From NCBI GenBank assembly GCA_965229685.1, contig OZ245920.1:3534001-3598000 (forward strand): 64,000 nucleotides of DNA, given 5' to 3'. The stretch comes from Pacificispira sp033344895. GTDB taxonomy: Bacteria; Pseudomonadota; Alphaproteobacteria; UBA8366; Aestuariispiraceae. The notes under the pieces were generated by a model. That model was given only the letters and a program-made list of their open reading frames with translations. It was not told where the DNA came from and searched no databases. The position numbers and the translations under genes are program-made. Positions 36,187-45,068 of the stretch are shown one piece after another (positions within the stretch are counted from its first letter, which is position 1; each line of letters begins with the position of its first letter).

Positions 36187-37725
36187 TCATGGCTCCCCGG
36201 CACCGATTTCTTCCTTCCGTCCGGCGATGAAGGCGTCGATCGATTCCAGACGATCCGGATCGAGCGGCGGCTGTTCGTACTCTTCCAGAACCTGCTGCCA
36301 CAGGTCGGTCGCGCGCTGGGTCGTGTCCTTCGCCCCGGCGGCGGCCCAGGCCTCACTATTGGTCCAGTCGCTGAGGATCGGCGCGTAGAACGCCGTCTCG
36401 TAGCGTGCCATCGTATGGTCGGTGCCGAAGAAATGCCCGCCCGGCTGCACCGAGGCGATGGCATCCAGCCCCAACTCGTCCGGCGCGGTGTCGATCGGCT
36501 GAATCATGCCGATCATGTGCTGAATCATCTCGACATCGACCATGACCTTTTCGAAGGAGGCGACGAGCCCCCCTTCCAGCCACCCGGCCGCGTGATAGAT
36601 GAAGTTGCCGTGACCCATCAGCGCGCCGAACATCGCCATCATCGTCTCATAGGTGGCCTGCGCATCGACGGTGTTGGAAGCGTTGCAGGCACTGGTCCGG
36701 TAGGGAACCTTGTAGAAGCGTGCCAACTGCCCGCCCGCCAGATTGGCCTTGGAGTTTTCCGGGGTCCCGAATGCGGGGGCGCCCGACTTCATGTCGACAT
36801 TGGACGTGAACCCGCCATAGACGACCGGTGCGCCGGGCCGGACGATCTGGGTCAGGCACATGGCGAACAGGGCTTCGGCATTCTGCTGCACCAGGGCGGC
36901 GGCCATGGTCACCGGCGTCATCGCCCCCATCAGCGTGAACGGGGTGACGATCGTGGCCTGCCCCAGTTCAGCCATCTGGATCGCGCCCGTCGCCATATGT
37001 TCGTCCAGCTTGCGCGGGCTGTTGACATTGATGTTGCCGATACAGGCGGGTGTCTCCATCAATGCGTCCAGCGACTTGCCGCAGGCCCGTGCCACGATCT
37101 CGCAGGAATCCCTGGCCCGGCCCGCGCCGATCAGCTGATGATTGAAGGCCTTGTCGGTAAAGACGACATTGGCCCGGGTCGAATCCATGTGGCGGGTGTT
37201 GGCCGGCAGATCCGTCGGTGCCACGGCCTGATTACCCAGAAACCGGATGCAATTGAAGAACTGCGCGAACTTGGCCAGCGTCACGTAATCGGCGAAGTTG
37301 CCCACGCGACGCCCGCGGATCGCGTCGTGCACATTCGGCGGCCCGGAAACCAGACCGAAATTGATATGATCGCCGCCGACGACGATGGCATGATCCGGGT
37401 TGCGCGGCGTCAGGATGAATTCCGACGGCGCATGCGCCATCAACTCCATCACCAGCGCCCGGTCCATCTTCACCTTTTCATTGGCACGGTCCACCTCGGC
37501 CCCGGCTGCGGCGTAGAGGTCCAGCGCCCGGTCTCCGTTCACCTCCAGCCCCTCACGTTCGATGACGTCCAGGCTGGCCTCATGGATCGCTTCGACCTGA
37601 TCGGCCGACAACGGACACATGGGCGGAAATGGGTTGCGCAGGCTTTGGTACCAGGGAAGCTGCTTGATACCGGCGGACTTGCCGCGCCGTTCGCGCATCG
37701 CGCGCCGGCCGGATGTTCGGGCCAT
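36187..37725 (-). CDS. Trimethylamine methyltransferase (MttB)-superfamily protein, non-pyrrolysine
   Basis: 512 residues resembling MttB-type corrinoid methyltransferases (e.g. GLVSGPPNVHDAIRGRR near the middle, ACIGNINVNSPRKLDEHM, GWLEGGLVASFEKVM, VQPGGHFFGTDHTMARY). The archaeal/clostridial enzymes use pyrrolysine at an in-frame TAG; this frame has no TAG, so it belongs with the non-Pyl group that demethylates glycine betaine or related quaternary amines. No corrinoid protein or activase gene is next to it. First gene of a leftward operon with a GbdR-like regulator. Substrate inferred only. Confidence 0.85.
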   Translation of the reverse strand: MARTSGRRAMRERRGKSAGIKQLPWYQSLRNPFPPMCPLSADQVEAIHEASLDVIEREGLEVNGDRALDLYAAAGAEVDRANEKVKMDRALVMELMAHAPSEFILTPRNPDHAIVVGGDHINFGLVSGPPNVHDAIRGRRVGNFADYVTLAKFAQFFNCIRFLGNQAVAPTDLPANTRHMDSTRANVVFTDKAFNHQLIGAGRARDSCEIVARACGKSLDALMETPACIGNINVNSPRKLDEHMATGAIQMAELGQATIVTPFTLMGAMTPVTMAAALVQQNAEALFAMCLTQIVRPGAPVVYGGFTSNVDMKSGAPAFGTPENSKANLAGGQLARFYKVPYRTSACNASNTVDAQATYETMMAMFGALMGHGNFIYHAAGWLEGGLVASFEKVMVDVEMIQHMIGMIQPIDTAPDELGLDAIASVQPGGHFFGTDHTMARYETAFYAPILSDWTNSEAWAAAGAKDTTQRATDLWQQVLEEYEQPPLDPDRLESIDAFIAGRKEEIGAGEP

Positions 37726-37857
37726 ACTGATGGATCTCCCTAAGACAATGCGCCGAAGCGTTATTGCCCTCTAGAATCTCCCAGTCCCAACATCTCAGTA
37801 TTCGGTTCGCGACATGAATTGCTTGTTTTTGCCGTTTGTTTTGAACGCGACCAAGCC

Positions 37858-38406
37858 TTAGCCGGCCGGATGCACTGCGCAAATGCGCTGACGGATGCCC
37901 GGCTTCGGCACGTCATCATAGCCATGCTCGTAAGCCCGGACAGTCAGTTTGCCGTCGACGGCGCGAAGCAATTCGCCTTCCTCCAGAAGATACGCCTCCC
38001 GCGCAGGATGCCCATAGGCCTCGTTTCCCTTCGCGAAGGTCTCATAGAGAAGAACGCCACCCGGCGCGACGGCGGCAACGATATCGTGCAGAATGGGACG
38101 ATGCAGATAGCAGGTCACGATCACCGCGCCGAAGCGGCGGCCGGCGAGGGGGAACGGCCGGCCACCCTCCAGGTCCACCTCCCGGATGTCCGCGCCGGCA
38201 GTACCGGCCAGATCCGCGACGGCCGTGGTATCCTTGTCGAGGAAGACGGTCTCGTGACCACGGCCCAGAAACAGCCTGCCGTGACGCCCGTTCCCGCAGG
38301 CTAGATCCAGGACCGGGGCACCCGGGGGGACAAGCCCGGCCCAGCGTTCGATCCAGGAACTTGGCGCTGTGAACCCGGCATGACGCTGGGTCAGATGATC
38401 TGTCAT
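37858..38406 (-). CDS. Class I SAM-dependent methyltransferase
   Basis: 182-residue Rossmann methyltransferase: motif I VLDLACGNGRHGRLF, a following acidic strand end (TVFLDKD), and FGAVIVTCYLHRPIL at motif IV. Similar to the TehB/SAM-dependent group with a compact domain. ATG 38406 is preceded by GGCGGGAT; the longer start at 38457 is not needed. Substrate unknown. Divergent from the DUF1178 gene at 38507. Confidence 0.85.
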   Translation of the reverse strand: MTDHLTQRHAGFTAPSSWIERWAGLVPPGAPVLDLACGNGRHGRLFLGRGHETVFLDKDTTAVADLAGTAGADIREVDLEGGRPFPLAGRRFGAVIVTCYLHRPILHDIVAAVAPGGVLLYETFAKGNEAYGHPAREAYLLEEGELLRAVDGKLTVRAYEHGYDDVPKPGIRQRICAVHPAG

Positions 38407-38506
38407 GATCCCGCCTTTCGTATCAGATGGCTTGCAAGCCACGGCATTTAGGGCCAAATCAGAAACAAGGCCCCTTCAAGGGGTAACGAAAATATGGTCG
38501 ACCGAT

Positions 38507-38926
38507 ATGATTTCGTTCAACCTTCGCTGCGCAAAGGACCATGAATTCGAGGGCTGGTTCAAGGATTCAGCCGCATTCGAGGACCAGATCGCCCAGAAGA
38601 AGATCGACTGCCCGATATGCGGCAGCCGCAAGGTCGAAAAGGCGCTGAGCCGACCGAACATCTCGTCCAGCCGCAGCCAGACCGCCGCACAGACCGAAGC
38701 CGCCAGCAAGATGCGGGAAATTCTGCGCGAATTCCGGCGCACGGTGGAATCCACCCACGAACATGTCGGCGACCGGTTCGCCGAGGAAGCCCGCAAGATT
38801 CACTACGGTGAAAGCGAGGCGCGCGGCATCTATGGCGAAGCGACCAGCGAAGAAGCGGAATCCCTGGCGGAAGAAGGAATCCCCATCGCGAAAATCCCCT
38901 GGATCGAGGAAGCCAAGGACAACTAA
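38507..38926 (+). CDS. DUF1178 family protein
   Basis: 139 residues starting MISFNLRCAKDHEFEGWF, with an N-terminal zinc-ribbon-like Cys set (RCAKDH and CPICGS) and a conserved end IPWIEEAK. This is the alphaproteobacterial DUF1178 family, often found next to a nitrilase-like hydrolase and grxC; here those lie about 6 kb downstream (44777-45926). Function unknown. A short CCCCTT-CA-AGGGG hairpin sits just upstream (38471-38482). Confidence 0.9.
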   Translation: MISFNLRCAKDHEFEGWFKDSAAFEDQIAQKKIDCPICGSRKVEKALSRPNISSSRSQTAAQTEAASKMREILREFRRTVESTHEHVGDRFAEEARKIHYGESEARGIYGEATSEEAESLAEEGIPIAKIPWIEEAKDN

Positions 38927-38978
38927 CGCCTATTGGTTGTTTATGGCCGCGTTTTCGGCAAAAACTCCCGAATAAAGT

Positions 38979-38995
38979 TATATCGATCCGATATA
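38979..38995. promoter_or_regulatory. Perfect palindrome, candidate PadR operator
   Basis: TATATCG-ATC-CGATATA: 7-bp arms, exact, with a 3-nt centre. A TTGACT (38998-39003) and a weak TACTAT (39023-39028) downstream look like a promoter for the padR-efflux operon, so the palindrome overlaps the region just upstream of -35. A third half-copy GATATAGGTCG follows at 39005. AT-rich dyads of this kind are typical PadR targets. Confidence 0.6.
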
Positions 38996-39108
38996 TTTTG
39001 ACTTGATATAGGTCGGCGCGGGTACTATGTGTCCGCCGTGCCAAATGACTGCGCGGGATCGGGTATGCAGCCCGAACAACGGGCGCGCGGCGCACGGTCG
39101 GGACCCAG

Positions 39109-39666
39109 ATGGACACAAAAACCACATGCCTCGGTGTGCTCGCCCTCGGCGAAGCGTCCGGCTATGAGATCCGCAAGGCGTTCGAGGAAGGCCCGTTCAG
39201 CCATTTCGCGGACGGCGGCTTCGGCTCGATCTATCCTGCGCTGAACAAGCTGACGGACGAGGGGCTGGTCACCTGCACCGCCCAACATCAGGAAAAGCGC
39301 CCCTCAAAGAAAGTGTACCGACTGACCGAAGCCGGCTGGGACCGGTTGGAGCAGGAAATGCGTGCCCGCATCCCCGGTGAGGACAAGTACAGATCCGATC
39401 TGCTGTTCATCCTGTTTTTCGCCGATTGGCAGGCCCCGGAATGGATTGCGCGCGTGATTGACGCGCGGATCGACTTCTACCGCGACAAGCTGGAAGCCAT
39501 GAAAGACTGTTCGAGCCTGGACGGGTTGATGGTGGGCCAGCGTCTGGTTCACGGGTTCGGTTGCGCCGTCTATCAGGCCGCGCTGGATTATCTGGTTGAG
39601 CACCGTGACGCCTTCGTGGCCGCCGCGGGCAAATGTCACAATTGCCGGCAAACCGCCGCGGAATGA
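39109..39666 (+). CDS. PadR-family transcriptional regulator
   Basis: 185-residue winged helix with the PadR signature: CLGVLALGEASGYEIRKAFE, the recognition/wing part FGSIYPALNKLTDEGLV and KKVYRLTEAGWDRL, then a C-terminal helical dimerisation domain (Vir-like). Followed 19 bp later by the efflux adaptor, so it is the first gene of the operon it probably represses. A C-terminal CHNC (about 177-180) could bind metal or be redox active; unusual for PadR. Confidence 0.9.
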   Translation: MDTKTTCLGVLALGEASGYEIRKAFEEGPFSHFADGGFGSIYPALNKLTDEGLVTCTAQHQEKRPSKKVYRLTEAGWDRLEQEMRARIPGEDKYRSDLLFILFFADWQAPEWIARVIDARIDFYRDKLEAMKDCSSLDGLMVGQRLVHGFGCAVYQAALDYLVEHRDAFVAAAGKCHNCRQTAAE

Positions 39667-39685
39667 TCGAGACTGGGAAAAAACG

Positions 39686-40864
39686 ATGAAACTGCCGATC
39701 AAACCTTCTTTTCTGATCGCCTTCGCCCTGGCGGCGGGCGCCGCGGGGTGGATCTATTCCGGGCAGTTGGAGGACGATCCTTTCGCCGCGACCGAAGGGG
39801 AAGCAACGGCCGAGAAGCCGGCGCTCTCGGAACCCGAACCCGCGAAGAAGGAACTGCCTTCGGTCCGGGTCGCGGAAAGCCGGGCATCGGATCACCGCGC
39901 GGTCCTGCTTTACACGGGTCGCACCGAGGCGGACCGCCGCGCGGTCCTGCGCGCCGAAACCGAAGGACGCATCGTCGAAGTCGGCGCCAGCGTGAGCGAT
40001 GAGGTCACCGCCGGAAAACTGATCGTCAAGCTGGCCGCGAATGACCGATATGCGAAGCTGAAAGAAGCCGAATCCCTGGTTCGTCAGCGCGAGATAGAAT
40101 ATGACGCCGCAAAACAATTGGCCGGCAAGGGGTTCCAGACGGAATCCAAGCGCGCTGAGGCGGAAGCCAACCTGACAGCCGCCAAGGCGGCGCTGGAGCA
40201 AATTCGGGTCGATCTGGGCCGTACCACCGTCGAGGCCCCGTTCGACGGCGTCATAGAATCCCGCTCGGTCGAGGTTGGAGATTACGTGCAGCCCGGAGAC
40301 GAAATCGCCGTCGTGGCGGATTTCGACCCGATCGTCGTGACGATCCAGGTCTCCGAGCGCGAGATTTCCCGCGTTGACCCGGGCGTAACGGCGGAAATTC
40401 AATTGCTGGACGGTCAGACCCATTTCGGATTGGTCAGCCGCATCGCCCCCACGGCCGACAGCGCCACCCGCACGTTCGAAGTCGAACTGGAGGTTGCCAA
40501 TCAGGGGACGCGGCTGCTGGACGGCATGACGGCCAAGGTGTTCCTGCCGGCGCAGGAAGTATCGGCGCACCGTATCACACCGGCCCTGTTGGCGCTCAGC
40601 GATGACGGCGCGGTCGGCGTGAAGGCGGTCAACGAGGAAAACCGGGTTGTCTTCTATCCGATCGAGATTGTCGAGGATACGGCGGGCGCCATGTGGGTGT
40701 CCGGCCTGCCCGACACGGTGACACTGATCACCGTGGGGCAGGCCTATGTCGCGCCCGGTGCGACGGTTCGTCCGATCCCCGAGAGTGAGGCGGAGAAGCC
40801 TTATGAAGAGCGGCCCGCCGCGTCCCAGACCCTGAGCTCCATGCCTTCCGGAGACCCCTCGTGA
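39686..40864 (+). CDS. RND efflux periplasmic adaptor (membrane fusion protein)
   Basis: 392 residues: N-terminal membrane anchor (about 7-24), then the HlyD/AcrA pattern: lipoyl half GRIVEVGASVSDEVTAGKLI, an alpha-hairpin (about 115-170), lipoyl half TTVEAPFDGVIESRSVEVGD and beta-barrel. Bridges the inner-membrane pump to an outer-membrane channel. Its stop overlaps the GTG start of the pump (GTGA). No TolC-like gene is adjacent, so it must use one encoded elsewhere. Confidence 0.92.
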   Translation: MKLPIKPSFLIAFALAAGAAGWIYSGQLEDDPFAATEGEATAEKPALSEPEPAKKELPSVRVAESRASDHRAVLLYTGRTEADRRAVLRAETEGRIVEVGASVSDEVTAGKLIVKLAANDRYAKLKEAESLVRQREIEYDAAKQLAGKGFQTESKRAEAEANLTAAKAALEQIRVDLGRTTVEAPFDGVIESRSVEVGDYVQPGDEIAVVADFDPIVVTIQVSEREISRVDPGVTAEIQLLDGQTHFGLVSRIAPTADSATRTFEVELEVANQGTRLLDGMTAKVFLPAQEVSAHRITPALLALSDDGAVGVKAVNEENRVVFYPIEIVEDTAGAMWVSGLPDTVTLITVGQAYVAPGATVRPIPESEAEKPYEERPAASQTLSSMPSGDPS

Positions 40865-43800
40865 GTCCGATCGATGCCGCCCTGAACCGGTCGCGAACGG
40901 TTCTTGGAACACTCGCCTTTATCCTTATTGCCGGGGCCCTGGCCTACATCACGATCCCCAAGGAGGCCGATCCGGACATCAACATCCCGATCATTTATGT
41001 CTCCATGCATCATGACGGCATTTCGCCGGAGGACGCCGAACGCCTGCTGGTCCGACCGATGGAACAAGAGTTGCGCGGCATCGAGGGCGTGAAGGAGATG
41101 CGCTCCACCGCCTATGAGGGCGGCGCCAACGTGCTGATGGAGTTCGAGGCCGGATTCGATGCCGACAGCGCCCTGGACGATGTCCGGGAGAAGGTCGATC
41201 TGGTCCGTCCCGACTTGCCGGAGGACACGGACGACCCGACCGTCAATGAAGTGAATTTCAGCCTCTTCCCGGTCCTTGTGGTCACGTTGGCCGGCGACGT
41301 GCCGGAGCGGACCCTGCTGCGCATCGCCCGCGACCTTCAGGACCGGCTCGAAGGCATCGGCACTGTACTGGAAGTCAACATCACCGGCGACCGCGATGAA
41401 GTTGTCGAGGTGCTGGTCGACCCGGTCCTGGTCGAAAGTTACGGCCTGGAACCGGAAGCGCTACTGACCCGGATCGGCAACTCCAACCGGCTGGTCGCAG
41501 CCGGCGCGCTGGACACCGGCAGCGGCCGCTTTGCCATCAAGGTTCCGGGCCTGTTCGAGGATGTGAACGACATTCTGGACCTGCCGCTGATCAACAACGG
41601 CGACGCCGTCGTGCGCATCCGTGATATCGCGGAGGTCCGGCGCGGGTTCAAGGACCCGGTCAATTACGCGCGCCTGGGCGGCAAGCCGGCGCTGGCCCTG
41701 GAAGTCGTCAAGCGCAGCGGCGAAAACATCATCGAGACGATTGAGGCGGTCCGGGCCATCGTGGAGACCGAGAAGCAATACTGGCCCACCGGGGTCGAGG
41801 TCGGATATTCGAACGACAAGTCCGAAGACATCCGAACCATGCTGACCGACCTGCAGAACAACGTCCTGTCGGCGATCCTGCTGGTCATGATCGTTGTCGT
41901 CGCGGCACTGGGTCTGCGCGGTGGGTTGCTGGTCGGTGTGGCGATCCCCGGATCCTTCCTGGCCGGCGTCATGGTCCTGTCGGTTCTGGGCCTGACCGTG
42001 AATGTGGTCGTCCTGTTTGCGCTGATCCTGGCGGTCGGCATGCTGGTCGACGGCGCCATCGTCGTCACCGAATATGCCGATCGGAAGCTCTCGGAAGGCG
42101 TGGACAAGAAGCAGGCATACGGGCTGGCAGCAAAGCGGATGGCCTGGCCGATCATCGCGTCCACCGCGACGACGCTTGCCGCGTTCCTGCCGCTTCTGTT
42201 CTGGCCCGGCGTCGTCGGCGAGTTCATGAAGTTTCTGCCGATCACCCTGATCGCAACGCTGTCCGCGTCGCTGGCCATGGCGCTGATCTTCATTCCGACG
42301 CTGGGCGCAAACCTGGCGGCGGTAACCCGGATCATCCTGACCGTTGCCCTGACCGTCGCTCTGGGCGGCATGGGGTTCGGCATGGCCGGGGAGTTCGGCC
42401 TTACCGAGATGGGCCCCGTCTTCGCCCTGCCCGCCGCCATCATCGGTCTGGTCCTCGGTGTTTGGCTGGGCGGCATTGCCGGACGCCTGCTGGAGCGGCA
42501 CGAAGTGGACAACGCCAATGCCCGCGCCCTGGCAGCCCCTTCCGGCAAGGATGACGGCGTCGACGCGACCATGGACCCGAATTCGGTCCGCGGCGTGACG
42601 GGAATCTACGTAAAGACCCTGTCCCTGGCGCTGCGGGCGCCTTGGCTTGTTCTGTTGCTGGCGGCCGGCACCCTGGTTGGCACCATCATGGCCTATGGCA
42701 CCATCGGCAAGGGCGTCGAGTTCTTCCCCGAGATCGAACCCAAGCTGATGATCGTCAACGTCCACGGCCGCGGCAATCTGTCGGTCGACGAGAAGGACAC
42801 GCTGACCGCCGAGGTGGAGCGCGAAATCCTGGCCATCGGTGACGAGACCGGCGAATTCCAGTCGATCTACACCTCCAGCGGCAATTTCGAGGTGCGCGAC
42901 GACGAGGCCGAAGACATCATCGGCAAGATCACGATCGAGTTCGTCGAATGGAGCCAGCGCCGCCCCGCCGCCGAGATCAAGGCGGAAATTCGCGAACGCA
43001 CCGCCCATCTGGCGGGAATCGTCATTGAGATCCGGCAGGAGGAACAGGGCCCGCCGACCGGTAAGCCGGTGCACCTGCAGATGAGCGCTAGAAACCCCGC
43101 GGTTCTGGACGAAGCGGTTGAGATCGCCCGCGCACATTTCGACGGCATGGACGGCCTGATCGACATCGAGGATTCGAACCCGATCCCAGGCATTCAATGG
43201 GAATACAGCGTCGACCGCGCGCAGGCCTCCAAGTTCGGTGCCAATGTCGCCGTCCTGGGCAGCTTTATCGAACTGGTCACCAACGGTCTGAAGATGTCCG
43301 ACTACCGGCCGGACGATTCGGATGAGGAGATCGATATCCCGGCCCGATTCCCCGAGCAGTACCGGTCAATCGACCAGTTGGACCGGCTGCGGGTCAACAC
43401 GGACCAGGGGCGCGTTCCGGCCGGCAACTTTGTCACCCGTACTGCCAAGCAGAATACCGGTATCCTGCGCCGGGTCGACGGGTCCCGCATCGCCTTCGTG
43501 AAGGCGGATGTCGAAGAGGGACTGCTGCCGAACGATTTCGTCAATGACCTGCGCAGTTGGCTGGAAACCAATCCACTGCCGGAAGGTGTGACGGTTGAAT
43601 TCAAGGGCGAAGACCAGGAACAGCAGGAAGCCCAGCAGTTCCTCATGAAAGCCTTCGCCATTGCGCTGTTCCTGATGGCGATCATCCTCGTGACACAGTT
43701 CAACAGCTTCTTCTCCGCGTTCCTGATCCTGTTCGCGGTGATCATGTCGACCGTGGGCGTGCTGATCGGCCTGATGGTCATCCAGGAACCCTTCGGAATC

Positions 43801-44226
43801 GTGATGAGCGGCATCGGGGTAATCGCGCTGGCGGGGATCGTGGTGAACAACAACATCGTCCTGATCGACACATTCGACCGGCTGAAGAAATCATCGGCCA
43901 CGGCGCGGGACGCGATCCTGCGAACAGGGGCACAGCGCCTGCGGCCGGTGATGCTGACCACGGTGACGACGATCCTCGGCCTGCTGCCGATGGTGCTTCA
44001 GACCAATATCGACTTTGTCACCCGCGAGGTATCGCAAGGCGCCCCATCGACGCAATGGTGGGTGCAACTGGCCACAGCGATCGTCTTCGGTCTCGCCTTT
44101 GCGACGCTGCTGACCCTGCTGGTCACGCCGTGCTGGCTGCAGTTGCGGGCCGACATTTCCAATGCGCTGGCCCGCCGACGCGGCAGACGCAAGGGGTCGA
44201 TTGCCGAAGCCAGCCCTGCCGAATAG
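40861..44226 (+). CDS. RND-family efflux pump, inner-membrane subunit
   Basis: 1121-residue proton-driven transporter. Starts GTG. Two repeats: N-terminal TM helix, docking/porter loops, and TM4 LAVGMLVDGAIVVTE with the proton-relay Asp; second half TM10 region GIVVNNNIVLIDTFDRL. Between TM6 (ALIFIPTLGANL) and TM7 (LRAPWLVLLLAAGT) two further strongly hydrophobic segments appear (about 42320-42400 and 42415-42490), which would give 14 rather than 12 helices. Belongs to the alphaproteobacterial AcrB-like group; substrates unknown, a PadR regulator suggests phenolic or drug-like inducers. Confidence 0.93.
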   Translation: MSPIDAALNRSRTVLGTLAFILIAGALAYITIPKEADPDINIPIIYVSMHHDGISPEDAERLLVRPMEQELRGIEGVKEMRSTAYEGGANVLMEFEAGFDADSALDDVREKVDLVRPDLPEDTDDPTVNEVNFSLFPVLVVTLAGDVPERTLLRIARDLQDRLEGIGTVLEVNITGDRDEVVEVLVDPVLVESYGLEPEALLTRIGNSNRLVAAGALDTGSGRFAIKVPGLFEDVNDILDLPLINNGDAVVRIRDIAEVRRGFKDPVNYARLGGKPALALEVVKRSGENIIETIEAVRAIVETEKQYWPTGVEVGYSNDKSEDIRTMLTDLQNNVLSAILLVMIVVVAALGLRGGLLVGVAIPGSFLAGVMVLSVLGLTVNVVVLFALILAVGMLVDGAIVVTEYADRKLSEGVDKKQAYGLAAKRMAWPIIASTATTLAAFLPLLFWPGVVGEFMKFLPITLIATLSASLAMALIFIPTLGANLAAVTRIILTVALTVALGGMGFGMAGEFGLTEMGPVFALPAAIIGLVLGVWLGGIAGRLLERHEVDNANARALAAPSGKDDGVDATMDPNSVRGVTGIYVKTLSLALRAPWLVLLLAAGTLVGTIMAYGTIGKGVEFFPEIEPKLMIVNVHGRGNLSVDEKDTLTAEVEREILAIGDETGEFQSIYTSSGNFEVRDDEAEDIIGKITIEFVEWSQRRPAAEIKAEIRERTAHLAGIVIEIRQEEQGPPTGKPVHLQMSARNPAVLDEAVEIARAHFDGMDGLIDIEDSNPIPGIQWEYSVDRAQASKFGANVAVLGSFIELVTNGLKMSDYRPDDSDEEIDIPARFPEQYRSIDQLDRLRVNTDQGRVPAGNFVTRTAKQNTGILRRVDGSRIAFVKADVEEGLLPNDFVNDLRSWLETNPLPEGVTVEFKGEDQEQQEAQQFLMKAFAIALFLMAIILVTQFNSFFSAFLILFAVIMSTVGVLIGLMVIQEPFGIVMSGIGVIALAGIVVNNNIVLIDTFDRLKKSSATARDAILRTGAQRLRPVMLTTVTTILGLLPMVLQTNIDFVTREVSQGAPSTQWWVQLATAIVFGLAFATLLTLLVTPCWLQLRADISNALARRRGRRKGSIAEASPAE

Positions 44227-44262
44227 GCTGCGTCCCGGAAAATAGAGAACCGGGAGGCAAAG

Positions 44263-44655
44263 ATGGACAAGGAACTGTTTGAAAAGGGGCTGGAGATCCG
44301 CAAGGCGGTGGTTGGCGAGGATTACGTCAACAAGTCGCTGGAGAACGCCAACTCCTTCAACATGCCGTTTCAGGAACTGGTGACCGGCTATTGCTGGGGG
44401 CATGTCTGGGGCCGTCCGGGCCTGTCCCGGCACACGCGGTCCATGCTGAACATCGCCATGCTGTGCGCGCTGAACCGGCCGCATGAGCTGAAAATTCACC
44501 TGCGTGGCGCGGTGAACAATGGGGTCAGCCCGGCGGAGATGCAGGAGATTCTGCTGCAGGTCGCGATCTATTGCGGCGTACCGGCAGCCCTGGAAGGCTT
44601 CAAGATCGCCACCGAAGTGCTGGAAGAAATGGGTGTCGACATCCCCAAGGAATGA
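44263..44655 (+). CDS. Carboxymuconolactone decarboxylase family protein
   Basis: 130-residue all-helical protein of the PcaC/CMD type: GYCWGHVWGRPGLSRHTRSM followed by LRGAVNNGVSPAEMQEILLQ, the CMD core. PcaC proper decarboxylates gamma-carboxymuconolactone in aromatic breakdown; other beta-ketoadipate genes are not nearby, so the role is open. There is a single Cys in IYCGVP rather than the AhpD CxxC, so peroxidase partner activity is unlikely. Follows the RND gene after 36 bp with GGGAGG before ATG. Confidence 0.88.
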   Translation: MDKELFEKGLEIRKAVVGEDYVNKSLENANSFNMPFQELVTGYCWGHVWGRPGLSRHTRSMLNIAMLCALNRPHELKIHLRGAVNNGVSPAEMQEILLQVAIYCGVPAALEGFKIATEVLEEMGVDIPKE

Positions 44656-44776
44656 CCGTACGCCCGCCCCTGCCGCCGGGGGCTGCACTGGACATTTCGG
44701 GTTTGGCATACAATCTTGCGGGTAGATCGGCGCCACCATCCGGCGCCCCGTCGCCTATCATTGGGAGAGCCGAAGA

Positions 44777-45040
44777 ATGGCCGTTGTTGAGATTTACACC
44801 CGCCCGATGTGCGGTTTCTGCTACCGCGCGAAGAAGCTGCTGGACAGCAAGGGCATCAGTTACTCCGAATACGACATCTGGGCAGAGGATGGCCGCAAGG
44901 CCGAGATGGAGAAGCGCAGCAAAGGGGCGCAGACCGTCCCGCAGGTCTTCATCGACGACAAGCTTGTCGGGGGTTGCGACGATCTGATGGCGGCCGAGGC
45001 CGACGGCAGCCTGGATAAGATGCTGGGCGAAGCCGCCTAG
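44777..45040 (+). CDS. grxC: Glutaredoxin 3
   Basis: 87-residue dithiol glutaredoxin: VEIYTRPMCGFCYRAKKLL with the active pair Cys12/Cys15 (CGFC instead of the usual CPYC), TVPQVFIDDKLVGGCDDL with the cis-Pro and GSH-binding GG. Cytoplasmic thiol reductant using glutathione. Followed 28 bp later by the nitrilase-like gene, a conserved alphaproteobacterial pairing. Confidence 0.94.
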   Translation: MAVVEIYTRPMCGFCYRAKKLLDSKGISYSEYDIWAEDGRKAEMEKRSKGAQTVPQVFIDDKLVGGCDDLMAAEADGSLDKMLGEAA

Positions 45041-45068
45041 AGCAATTTCGACGGGGAGGGCGAAAGCA

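Noticed and set aside
36187..37725. Pyrrolysine-containing MttB
   Set aside because: The 512-codon frame is uninterrupted and no in-frame TAG occurs before its stop.
34897..37743. 948-codon plus-strand ORF
   Set aside because: Lies opposite mttB, the regulator and crotonase genes, which have clear motifs; His/Arg-rich shadow.
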